From HXMU1420-13 sp024742815 (GTDB taxonomy: Bacteria; Bacteroidota; Rhodothermia; Balneolales; Balneolaceae), in the NCBI GenBank assembly GCA_024742815.1, contig JANSXX010000001.1, forward strand, positions 310,001-374,000: 64,000 bases of DNA. Direction: 5' to 3'. Below are positions 16,922-24,689 of this stretch, piece by piece; within the stretch, counting starts at the first letter, position 1; each line of letters begins with the position of its first letter. The notes below the pieces were generated by a model. It was not told the origin of the DNA. It did no database searches and worked only from the letters and a program-made list of their open reading frames with translations. Made by a program: the position numbers and the translations under genes.

Positions 16922-17473
16922 CTAAGAATCTACCGGATGCTTCTCAAAAATACTAACGGTTGTACGTCCGTAGGCTTTGCTGAAAAAACAGTGCGGATGT
17001 TCTTTGTAGTTGTGGTATTTATCGTGTTCTAGAATAAACCAACCATCTTCTTTCAACCAGTTATTTTCAAGAATCTGAGCGATCATTTCTTCCATCCACT
17101 CGTAGTTATAGGGCGGATCACAAAAGATGAAATCGTAGGGAATAGGCATTCCATTTAAGAAACGTTGCACATCCGAAACAATGGGGCGAACCTGAGCATC
17201 TATTCCAAACTCCTGAGCTGTTTTTTCGATGAGTGCCACATTTTTAGGATCGATCTCAACGAAGGTCACATTTTTAACTCCTCGTGAGATGGCTTCAAAA
17301 CCAAGATTTCCGGATCCGCCGAATAAATCCAGCACCGTGGCTCCATCCAAATACTTGTACACTTCAATTTTGTTAAAAATACTTTCTTTGGTACGATCGG
17401 TGGTTGGACGAACGTCCAATCCTTTAGGAATGGTAATTCTTCGACCTTTTAATTTTCCGGTGATGATCCGCAT
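16922..17473 (-). CDS. rsmD: 16S rRNA (guanine(966)-N(2))-methyltransferase RsmD
   Basis: A 183-residue SAM-dependent methyltransferase. MRIITGKLKGRRI, RPTTDRTKESIFN, ATVLDLFGGSGNLGFEAISR and FIFCDPPYNYEWM (the DPPY catalytic motif) are all present in the expected order. It methylates G966 of 16S rRNA during 30S assembly. It lies 71 bases downstream of the DUF3822-like gene in the same direction, which is the usual gene order in this phylum. Confidence 0.96.
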   Translation of the reverse strand: MRIITGKLKGRRITIPKGLDVRPTTDRTKESIFNKIEVYKYLDGATVLDLFGGSGNLGFEAISRGVKNVTFVEIDPKNVALIEKTAQEFGIDAQVRPIVSDVQRFLNGMPIPYDFIFCDPPYNYEWMEEMIAQILENNWLKEDGWFILEHDKYHNYKEHPHCFFSKAYGRTTVSIFEKHPVDS

Positions 17474-17544
17474 GGTAATGCTGATTGATTTGGTTTCTTT
17501 AGCTCAAAGTTAAGGGTTTAGCTTGAGCTTTATTGAACCCAATT

Positions 17545-18402
17545 TTATCCCAAACTCAATAAAATTGCAGGAAAGGCTTCAGCCAGATCAAAGCCATAGG
17601 TAGTCTCTTCGGCCATCACACCCATTTGATTGAGCGTGTTTAGTGTAGAAACTTCGGATGATTTATCCCAAAAGTGCGAAAGTACGCGTTGAATTTCATG
17701 ACAGTTCTTTCCGAATAAATAAGTGTGTTCGTGCAAGCCTTTCAACCATTTAGAATGGGCCGATTGCTGCAGCCAATGGTAAGGTAAGTCTTCGGGCTGA
17801 TCGTATTTGATGTACGTTGCTGCACGAAATTGCCCTAACATAAACGAAGTTATGGAAATTACGTTTTTGTGGCAGCCAATCATCATAAATGATCCACCAG
17901 GCTTATGAAAGGCCGACCATTGGGCAGCTATTTCAAAGTCGCTGGAAAAATCGGTGGTGCCTACTTTTTTAGAAAGATGGGCATATCCTTCCATGATGGA
18001 AGCTCTGCGAATGCATAAAAACTTACGCTGACTTTTAGAAACGGCATGCCAGGTTGGTTCAATCTCTTCTCTGCTAACTCCTTTCATCAGAATAGAAAGG
18101 TGATCTTCGCGCTCATCCGCATTATCATACACAACTTTTGGCAAAGCAGTCCAGCATTCGTCGCTGGGAATGGTGAGTGCATGCACCGAGCCGATAGAGT
18201 ACTCTTTTACAAGTCGTTCTACGGTATCTTGGATATGAGGATATTGATCGGGATGCTGCGTTCGAATAGCATTCGCAATATTGAAATTGAAATTAAAGCT
18301 TCCAATTTCGGTTAAAGCAGCATCCTCCAAAGGATTATTTATGGCGTAATATAGCCGGTCTGAAAAAAATGAGACTCCTAAATTAGGGGCAGACTCATTC
18401 AT
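17545..18402 (-). CDS. DUF3822-like protein (ASKHA-type fold suspected)
   Basis: A 285-residue protein, probably cytoplasmic. I assign it to DUF3822 mainly from synteny (next to rsmD and coaD, where this family commonly sits in Bacteroidota) and from length. LGVSFFSDRLYYAINN at the start and FMMIGCHKNVISITSFM in the middle would fit the two-strand repeats of an ASKHA/PilM-like fold. Its ATG overlaps the stop of the upstream GspG-like gene (TAATGA), so the two are translationally coupled. That suggests a role at a pilin-like inner-membrane assembly, but no partner genes are in the window. Confidence 0.55.
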   Translation of the reverse strand: MNESAPNLGVSFFSDRLYYAINNPLEDAALTEIGSFNFNFNIANAIRTQHPDQYPHIQDTVERLVKEYSIGSVHALTIPSDECWTALPKVVYDNADEREDHLSILMKGVSREEIEPTWHAVSKSQRKFLCIRRASIMEGYAHLSKKVGTTDFSSDFEIAAQWSAFHKPGGSFMMIGCHKNVISITSFMLGQFRAATYIKYDQPEDLPYHWLQQSAHSKWLKGLHEHTYLFGKNCHEIQRVLSHFWDKSSEVSTLNTLNQMGVMAEETTYGFDLAEAFPAILLSLG

Positions 18403-18878
18403 TAATTCCAGTTAGGGGCGTTACGCATAGTTGTTCTGCTCAAACTACCAATGGCATCATCCGTGTCAGGATCTTCGAGTAGATACAATGGTGGACGTGT
18501 TGAATCTACATGCGTGTAAATGAAACGTGCACCCGAAGCTCTAGGAGTAACTATGATAGTTTCCGGTGAGTACTCGAGCGGTGGCGCCTGACGGAACAGG
18601 GTATCACCCATAGCAATCATTAATGAATCGGTAGATAAATAAGTAACAATGCTATCTAAGCCACCTTCGGTTGGAGGAAAATGACCATAACGGCTATCGT
18701 ATTGTACAAGCGCATCTTTAAGGGTGAGCATCCGCGTACGAACCCGCTCAGTTTCTGCTTCTCTTTCCTTAACTTCCTGATAAGGAGTTACAATTGAATC
18801 GTAGAGCAACCACGAAAGTGCAATAATGATAATTCCAAGAACCACACTTAAAATTTTATTACGGGTATCGATATCCAT
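18402..18878 (-). CDS. Membrane-anchored GspG/pseudopilin-like protein
   Basis: A 158-residue protein with one N-terminal membrane segment (residues about 10-27, VVLGIIIIALSWLLYDSI). A short helix follows, and then LKDALVQYDSRYGHFPPTEGG, described here as positions 52-72, resembling the type II secretion major pseudopilin GspG motif (helix, then Y...G.YPTTEQGL). It lacks the prepilin peptidase site G-F-T-L-I-E before the hydrophobic stretch, so it would stay membrane-anchored. It is coupled to the DUF3822-like gene. The pseudopilin relationship is my reading of one motif and is tentative. Confidence 0.5.
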   Translation of the reverse strand: MDIDTRNKILSVVLGIIIIALSWLLYDSIVTPYQEVKEREAETERVRTRMLTLKDALVQYDSRYGHFPPTEGGLDSIVTYLSTDSLMIAMGDTLFRQAPPLEYSPETIIVTPRASGARFIYTHVDSTRPPLYLLEDPDTDDAIGSLSRTTMRNAPNWN

Positions 18879-19046
18879 TTGAGAAGCAGATTATTAGTTA
18901 ATTTGTGTGCTTAGTTAAAGTGGCATGAAAATACATGCACCCCTTTATAGATGCAACCTGCACAACCCATCAAAAACTAACACAATATTAATTTAATGCT
19001 CATGGCTGTGCATCCTATCTTTAATCTAAAAATCACTAATTAGATT

Positions 19047-20357
19047 TTGAACAAACGAATACTTCAACTGGCAATTCCCAATATTATTAGCAATTTGTCG
19101 GTTCCATTATTGGGCGCAGTTGATACCGCTGTTATCGGTCATCTTGATGCTGTTTACTACTTGGGAGCAATTGCAGTGGGAAGTATAATCTTCGATTTTA
19201 TTTTCTGGGGATTCGGTTTTCTGCGAATGGGTACTACCGGATTAGTGGCACAGGCTTTTGGAGCGAATCAAATTAAAGAGACCCGAGTTCTTCTTGCGCG
19301 GGTATTATTGGTTGCGTTCACATTTAGTATCGCCATTATGTTGCTGCAGGTTCCGGTGTTAAAACTTTCGCTTTTACTAGTAGAAGCCTCACCGGAGGTT
19401 GAGCGTTATGTACAAGTTTATTTTTCGATTCGGATATTTGCAGCACCTGCTACACTTGCCTTATTTGGAATAAACGGCTGGTTTCTGGGGATGCAAAATG
19501 CACGCTATCCAATGTATGTTACCATTCTGCTGAATGTGTTAAACATCCTTTTAAACCTGATCTTTGTGCTAAAATACGATATGAACGTTGCTGGTGTGGC
19601 ATGGGGAAGTTTAATTGCCAGTTATATTGCGGTTGGCTTTGCCATTTGGTTATACGCCAGTAAGTACCACATGAAAAAAGTGGCTATACTTTGGGAAGAG
19701 TTATTTCAACTAGATGCACTGAAAAAGTTTTTTTCGGTGAACTCCGATATTTTCATCCGAACGTTGTGCTTAGTTACTTCCTATGCATTTTTTACTGCAA
19801 AATCAGCCGAAACCGGGGATGTTGTACTTGCAGCCAACACCATCTTGCTCCAACTCTGGTACATCAGTGCGTATGGTATCGATGGATTTGCTTTCGCTGC
19901 CGAAAGTTTAGTAGGCAGGTATTTTGGAGCCAACGATCGAAAACAATTAATGGCAGCAATAAAAGGCTGTATGATCTGGGGATTAGGAATCGGGCTTGCC
20001 GGAACAGCGTGTTATGCTTTATTGGGCGATCAAATTGTAACCATTTTTACTGATCAATCCATAGTACTGGAATCTATTCAGGTAGTATTAATCTGGACCG
20101 TGTTTGTACCTATCGTAAATAGTATTTGTTTTATTTGGGATGGTGTATACATTGGAGCTACGGCAACTCCACCAATGCGTAATTCTATGTTGGTTGCAAC
20201 GGTACTAATTTTCTTGCCGGTTTACTATGTAACAAATAGTGTATTGGGAGTGCATGCGATCTGGCTGGCAATGTTTTCGTTTATGCTGGCTCGCGGCGTT
20301 CTACTTACCGTATTAGCAAAAAAGTATATATTTGAACCATCACATTTAGCCACTTAA
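19047..20357 (+). CDS. MATE-family efflux transporter
   Basis: A 436-residue, roughly 12-segment transporter starting at TTG. LAIPNIISNLSVPLLGAVDT, AVIGHLDAVYYLGAIAVGS and MGTTGLVAQAFGANQ are the DinF-like MATE signatures, with a second half-repeat around FAAESLVGRYFGAND. It would export organic cations or drugs in exchange for Na+ or H+. A TATCTTTA box at 19016-19023 is a candidate -7 element. The SixA-like gene follows 3 bases after the stop. Confidence 0.92.
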   Translation: MNKRILQLAIPNIISNLSVPLLGAVDTAVIGHLDAVYYLGAIAVGSIIFDFIFWGFGFLRMGTTGLVAQAFGANQIKETRVLLARVLLVAFTFSIAIMLLQVPVLKLSLLLVEASPEVERYVQVYFSIRIFAAPATLALFGINGWFLGMQNARYPMYVTILLNVLNILLNLIFVLKYDMNVAGVAWGSLIASYIAVGFAIWLYASKYHMKKVAILWEELFQLDALKKFFSVNSDIFIRTLCLVTSYAFFTAKSAETGDVVLAANTILLQLWYISAYGIDGFAFAAESLVGRYFGANDRKQLMAAIKGCMIWGLGIGLAGTACYALLGDQIVTIFTDQSIVLESIQVVLIWTVFVPIVNSICFIWDGVYIGATATPPMRNSMLVATVLIFLPVYYVTNSVLGVHAIWLAMFSFMLARGVLLTVLAKKYIFEPSHLAT

Positions 20358-20360
20358 ATC

Positions 20361-20876
20361 ATGAAGTTTATTTTACTGCTTCGTCACGCTAAGTCTAGCT
20401 GGGATAATCCCGGATTGGAAGATTTTGACCGACCGCTTGCAGGTCGTGGTTTACAAGATGCACCAAGAATGGGCAAGTTTTTGCGGAAATCTAAATATCG
20501 GCCGGAATATATTGTTTCTTCCACTGCCAAAAGAGCGCATCAAACTACAAAACTTTGCCTCGAAGGGATGAAAAGGGATGAGAGCATCGTTCGTTGGGAC
20601 AGAGATTTGTATTTCGAATCAGTGGGTAAATATATCGAAGCAATACACAGCACTCCGGAAAATGCCGAAACTATGATGGTAGTTGGGCATAACCCACTGA
20701 TTGAAGCAACTGCGACTATTTTAAGTGGTGGGCGAGATAAAACAGCGTTTAGAGTGCCTACCGCGGGCTTGGTATGCCTCGAAAGTTATGCCGTTCGTTG
20801 GGACGACATCAACCCGGGAACTTGCCAGGTTAAATGGATGATGATTCCTAAAGTATTGCGAGAAATTATCGGCTAG
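20361..20876 (+). CDS. SixA-like histidine phosphatase family protein
   Basis: A 171-residue phosphatase with the RHG-type start FILLLRHAKSSWDNPG (catalytic His), FDRPLAGRGLQDAPRMG, IVSSTAKRAHQTTKLC and the second catalytic His in VVGHNPLIEATATIL. SixA enzymes dephosphorylate phosphohistidine on signalling proteins; here the substrate is unknown. It is likely cotranscribed with the MATE gene (3-base gap). Its stop directly abuts the stop of the convergent S46-like gene. Confidence 0.88.
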   Translation: MKFILLLRHAKSSWDNPGLEDFDRPLAGRGLQDAPRMGKFLRKSKYRPEYIVSSTAKRAHQTTKLCLEGMKRDESIVRWDRDLYFESVGKYIEAIHSTPENAETMMVVGHNPLIEATATILSGGRDKTAFRVPTAGLVCLESYAVRWDDINPGTCQVKWMMIPKVLREIIG

Positions 20877-22847
20877 TTAATAAGTTAATTCTGATTTCCA
20901 TTCAGAGTCAGTTTCCAAAAGCTTATCAAGAATAGAACGTGCATCTAAACTGTAGAAATAAGCATTTTCTTTCTGATACAAGTAGTTGGTGATTAAGTTT
21001 TCAGAAACATGATGATCTGCGATGCCCAAAATTTCACCTGTTTGATTGATGACTACACTTCCCGGCGCTCGAGCGGCGAAATCATTGTAAGTTAGAATGT
21101 ATTCTGAAGGTCGCTTGTTCAAAGCTTGTTTGAAATAACCTCTGTTCAATCTAAGCGTGCCATTTGCATCAGGAAAAATGTGGCCCTCTCTGCTTCTAAT
21201 CGCCTGTACTAAAATTTGCTGTGCCGGTTGTTGATAGGCTAAATAAATAGCGTAATCATTTCGGTTTAAATCGTTCACAAATAGAATTTCATCCAGCAAT
21301 GTGAACAGAGAATCGTTGTATACGGTATCGTTTTCGATGGCAGATTGTGTGGCAGCTACATCAAACAAAAAAGTGTTAGTAACTTGGCGCTCGAGAAACG
21401 CTTGGGCAATACTTTGGCGATCGGTGGTGGGAACATCTTCAAATAAGGCCTCAACTGCCAGAATGGTTTGGTCCTCGGGCAGATCATCAAATAAAACCAA
21501 TAAATCACTCAAAAATCTTATTTCAGAGTCAATGTCTAAGGTTGAGAGTATTTGTTGTTGGCTTTGAAGAACTTGCTGGCGCAGCAATTGAATTTCCTCG
21601 TCGGTTTGTGCAAGGGCGGACTCTTCGTAATACTGTTTTATGAGATTGGCAACATCGTCAAGGCGGCCTAAACGAAGGGCATAACTTGTTACAAAAAAAC
21701 TAGCTCCATTTTGCTCTAAAATATCATACGCCTGATCGATAAAGGTGAAAATATCGCGATACGAGCTATTTCCGGTAGAATCGTTTTGAAGCCATAACCG
21801 TAAATCAAATTCTTCAACACTTTTTAGGTCAAGAATATCTTTCTCTTCAAATTCATTTTGGATGGCATTGTACTGATTTACCTGAATGGCCGTATTAAAC
21901 CGATCGTACATCGTACCATAGGCGAAGTCGGGATTAGATTCGGCACTAACATCCAGCCGCTTTTGATAAGCCTCGTAAGCGTTGATAATGGACGGATTTG
22001 TGACTGTATTGTAAAATGTGAATGCACGGTACGTATCTAATCGAAAAGAGCGTTCCGGGAAACCAAGCATGAATGCCTGTTGGTCGATTTGATCGTTCGA
22101 TGGGAATGAAAAATGAGCCTTAGGTTGAAAAGGAATATTAGATTCTTGGAAACCGGCTGATCGACCATCAGGTTGCACATAGGCCCGGATAACACTGGTT
22201 TTTGATGAAGCTTGTTCAAACAATTCGTTACTGTCGGCAAATGGTTGGGCTGAATCTGCGATTCCATCCGCCCAAACGAGACGTAAATCGTTCAGTATTT
22301 TATACACCGAAAGTATCTGTCGATTGCCGGAGAGAATTTCCGAAAGTTGTACATATACATCAGATCGGCCCTGCGATTCGGCATTAACAATAGATTGAGA
22401 AATACGTTGTTTTACCCGGCTTATCTGAGCGTTATTCAAATCATCACGTATTTGCTCTTCAAATAGTTGGGTAACGTCGCGTTCTTCGATCAAAACAAGT
22501 AACGACATTCCTGAGACGGGTATTTCAGAATCAGAGCTCTCAGCTGAGTATCCGGCTAATATCGATTTTTGCTCAGGGTTTGTGGATACCAAGTTTAATA
22601 CAGGATCATAAGTGGTGATAAACAAACCGTTCTCAGAAATAAAAGCCCCCGATGCTACGAAGGAATTCCCACGATATAATTTTGCCACAGCCTGAGTGTA
22701 TGAAGAATCGAAGGGTAAATTCTCTAAGGTGAGCGGAAACCCTTGCTGCACAGATTCGTTCTTCTGCAGATCTGAAGTAAAGTTATCTCGATGTAAACAA
22801 GCAGTTGAAATGAGAACAAAGCTAAATAGGAACCAAATTTTTCGCAT
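20877..22847 (-). CDS. S46 peptidase homologue, catalytic residues missing (lipoprotein)
   Basis: A 656-residue lipoprotein. The start is set at the ATG at 22847 because MRKIWFLFSFVLISTAC is a full lipobox signal (Cys at 17), while a TTG/ATG extension to 22898 is not. It follows the DPP7/DPP11 (S46) architecture: SGAFISENGLFIT (residues 66-78), IPVSGMSLLVLIEERDVT, LRLVWAD, NIPFQPKAHFSF, FMLGFPERSFRLDTY and C-terminal IFPDANGTLRLNRGYFK. At the His site (family TNHHC) it reads TTYDP. The Asp-containing PRHTGDF block is absent. The Ser site (family GNSGSP) reads ARAPGSV. It is therefore probably a non-catalytic paralogue. What it binds is unknown. Confidence 0.75.
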   Translation of the reverse strand: MRKIWFLFSFVLISTACLHRDNFTSDLQKNESVQQGFPLTLENLPFDSSYTQAVAKLYRGNSFVASGAFISENGLFITTYDPVLNLVSTNPEQKSILAGYSAESSDSEIPVSGMSLLVLIEERDVTQLFEEQIRDDLNNAQISRVKQRISQSIVNAESQGRSDVYVQLSEILSGNRQILSVYKILNDLRLVWADGIADSAQPFADSNELFEQASSKTSVIRAYVQPDGRSAGFQESNIPFQPKAHFSFPSNDQIDQQAFMLGFPERSFRLDTYRAFTFYNTVTNPSIINAYEAYQKRLDVSAESNPDFAYGTMYDRFNTAIQVNQYNAIQNEFEEKDILDLKSVEEFDLRLWLQNDSTGNSSYRDIFTFIDQAYDILEQNGASFFVTSYALRLGRLDDVANLIKQYYEESALAQTDEEIQLLRQQVLQSQQQILSTLDIDSEIRFLSDLLVLFDDLPEDQTILAVEALFEDVPTTDRQSIAQAFLERQVTNTFLFDVAATQSAIENDTVYNDSLFTLLDEILFVNDLNRNDYAIYLAYQQPAQQILVQAIRSREGHIFPDANGTLRLNRGYFKQALNKRPSEYILTYNDFAARAPGSVVINQTGEILGIADHHVSENLITNYLYQKENAYFYSLDARSILDKLLETDSEWKSELTY

Positions 22848-22935
22848 GGCGAAATCACCGAATGAAAATGTATGATGGGTTTGTGTATATTGGCACAAAA
22901 GATGCGAACTAATTCAATCAGATAAAAAACAGTTC

Positions 22936-23283
22936 ATGAATTACACATTTAACCAATTCTATCTCTGCAAAACCCCACTAAGTGCCGAAGGACCTTCGGA
23001 TGTGGAAATTATCACAAAAGCCGAAAACAGTGAGGATTTTCCTCGAGTTTTTAAAAAGTTTGAAGAACTTCGCTCTCATGCGTTCAATAATGATAATATC
23101 TACAGTGTTGTTCGCGCTGATGATATTTATGAATTAGTACGAACTTCGAACGACAAAAAAGCCAAAGAAGAAGCGTATGAAAAAGCACAATCCGAAATTA
23201 TTACGAACTTACAACATCGGGTAATGCAAGGAAAAGATGCGAACGCTAAAGCAATTTTAAAAGAAGTGTACGACATAGAATAA
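22936..23283 (+). CDS. Conserved-looking small cytoplasmic protein, unknown
   Basis: A 115-residue protein, MNYTFNQFYLCKTPLSAEGP onward. It is mainly alpha-helical with a charged middle (KKFEELRSHAF, KKAKEEAYEKA). No signal peptide or metal motif is seen. It is divergent from the S46-like gene (88-base spacer) and ends in a strong terminator, so it is its own transcription unit. I do not recognise the family. Confidence 0.6.
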   Translation: MNYTFNQFYLCKTPLSAEGPSDVEIITKAENSEDFPRVFKKFEELRSHAFNNDNIYSVVRADDIYELVRTSNDKKAKEEAYEKAQSEIITNLQHRVMQGKDANAKAILKEVYDIE

Positions 23284-23300
23284 GTTGTATTCTGAATTTT

Positions 23301-23338
23301 AAAAAAGCCTGCTTGATTTGTTTCACGCAGGCTTTTTT
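23301..23338 (+). terminator. Rho-independent terminator
   Basis: AAAAAAGCCTGC and GCAGGCTTTTTT form a 12-bp stem around a 14-base loop, with the T-run as part of the stem. It is 17 bases after the stop of the small protein. The A/T symmetry may let it act in both directions. Confidence 0.9.
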
Positions 23339-23410
23339 ATTTTTGGGAACATTTTATGTGATTTAATGTTAATAATATATAGCAAACATTAATATTAACT
23401 ATTATATATT

Positions 23411-23596
23411 ATGAACGATTTACAGCTAAAAGGAAATTGGAACGAACTAAAAGGTAAACTTAAGCAAGAATATTCTGAGCTAACCGACGATGACGTAACC
23501 ATGGTAGAAGGTAAAGAAGACGAGTTATTCGGACGTCTTCAAAAGAAGCTAGGTAAAACAAAAGAAGAGCTGATCAACGAAATTAAAGACCTGTAA
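23411..23596 (+). CDS. CsbD family stress-response protein
   Basis: A 61-residue hydrophilic protein with LKGNWNELKGKLKQEYSELT, GKEDELFGRLQKKLGKTKEEL and a terminal INEIKDL, the full CsbD pattern. CsbD-like proteins are general-stress proteins of unclear mechanism. It is a single gene followed by two hairpins. The mechanosensitive channel gene lies just downstream, which suits an envelope or osmotic stress setting. Confidence 0.93.
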   Translation: MNDLQLKGNWNELKGKLKQEYSELTDDDVTMVEGKEDELFGRLQKKLGKTKEELINEIKDL

Positions 23597-23659
23597 AAAA
23601 AGATCACAACGATTGCACATCTATTAAATCGTTGTAATAAAGCAATAATTAGATGAATT

Positions 23660-23697
23660 TACGCCAATGACCTCCTATCATTGGCGTATACTTTTTT
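23660..23697 (+). terminator. Terminator between csbD-like and mscS-like genes
   Basis: TACGCCAATGA pairs with TCATTGGCGTA around a 7-base loop, followed by six T within four bases. A second stem without a T-run (ACAACGAT/ATCGTTGT) lies at 23606-23635. The terminator covers the first codons of a longer reading of the mscS-like gene, which supports that gene's ATG at 23714. Confidence 0.85.
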
Positions 23698-23713
23698 AAT
23701 CAAATTACTAACT

Positions 23714-24532
23714 ATGGAAAATTTCGAATTTAATACAGAAATGCTTTGGGACATTGTGCTCACCTATGGCCCGAATTTAGTTAAAGCAATTCTGGTACTA
23801 GTTGCCGGTTTGTGGGCGGTAAGTTTAATCACCGGCTTTTTCAAAAAGATTTTAAACAAAAGTAACGTCGATCCTTCACTTGCCGGCTTTCTTAAAGGTA
23901 TTGTATCAATACTATTAAAAGTGCTGGTTTATATTACTGCACTTGGCATGCTTGGGGTAGAAATGACTTCCTTTATTGCCATTCTTGGTGCGGCCGGTTT
24001 AGCAGTTGGTTTAGCATTGCAGGGTAGTCTTGCCAATTTCGCCGGCGGTGTACTTATTCTCTTCTTTAAACCATTTAAAGTGGGCGATTTTATTGAGCGT
24101 GGCTCAGAATCTGGAACGGTTGAGCAAATCGACATTTTACACACCAAGTTGAAAACACCAAACAATCAGGTGATAGTGATACCAAATGGTCAGCTTTCAA
24201 ACTCAGCGGTTACAAACTATTCGGCCAATGAAACACGAAGAGCCGTTTTTTCAGTGGGAATCAGTTATGATGACGACATCAAAAAAGCACGTGAAGTAAT
24301 ACTAGACGTAATCAATAAAGATGAGCGAACACTAAAAGATCCTGAGCCAATTGTAGTACTTACCGGTTTAGGCGATAGCTCTCTAAATCTTTCTGTACGT
24401 GCTTGGTCGTTAACCAGTGATCATTGGAGTTATTTTTGGGATAATTTAGAGGCTATAAAAGAAGCCCTAGATGCCAACGACATCGAAATGCCATACCCTC
24501 AACGCGATGTTCATATCATCAAAGAAGACTAA
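23714..24532 (+). CDS. Small-conductance mechanosensitive channel (MscS family)
   Basis: A 272-residue channel. An N-terminal membrane segment (LVKAILVLVAGLWAVSLITG) precedes two further segments. The pore helix GLAVGLALQGSLANFAGGVL with its Gly/Ala pattern and the beta-domain FFKPFKVGDFIE follow, then TKLKTPNNQVIVIPNGQLSN. It releases solutes under osmotic downshock. The ATG at 23714 is chosen because the frame upstream to 23681 lies inside a terminator. Length and motifs are canonical. Confidence 0.95.
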   Translation: MENFEFNTEMLWDIVLTYGPNLVKAILVLVAGLWAVSLITGFFKKILNKSNVDPSLAGFLKGIVSILLKVLVYITALGMLGVEMTSFIAILGAAGLAVGLALQGSLANFAGGVLILFFKPFKVGDFIERGSESGTVEQIDILHTKLKTPNNQVIVIPNGQLSNSAVTNYSANETRRAVFSVGISYDDDIKKAREVILDVINKDERTLKDPEPIVVLTGLGDSSLNLSVRAWSLTSDHWSYFWDNLEAIKEALDANDIEMPYPQRDVHIIKED

Positions 24533-24554
24533 AATTTCTACTAACATTTTAGAT

Positions 24555-24593
24555 AATAGAGAAGCCGATTACCCATCGGTTTTTCTATTTTTT
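24555..24593 (+). terminator. Terminator after the mscS-like gene
   Basis: AATAGA and TCTATT flank an inner CCGAT/ATCGG stem with a short loop, followed by a T-rich stretch. It begins about 22 bases after the channel gene's stop. Confidence 0.75.
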
Positions 24594-24612
24594 GTATAGG
24601 GTGCATGTTAAG

Positions 24613-24644
24613 TTGCTAAAACCAATTTACTTCTCTTATCTTGG
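24613..24644 (+). promoter_or_regulatory. Putative promoter for the DUF349 gene
   Basis: TTG at 24613-24615 and TATCTTGG at 24637-24644 are spaced by 21 bases. The box resembles TATCTTNR boxes ahead of the SulP, MATE and acyl-CoA dehydrogenase genes. The GTG start is 46 bases downstream. Confidence 0.35.
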
Positions 24645-24689
24645 CAGGATATTTTTACAGAGGCCCGCGCCTCGCAATTAACGAACCAA

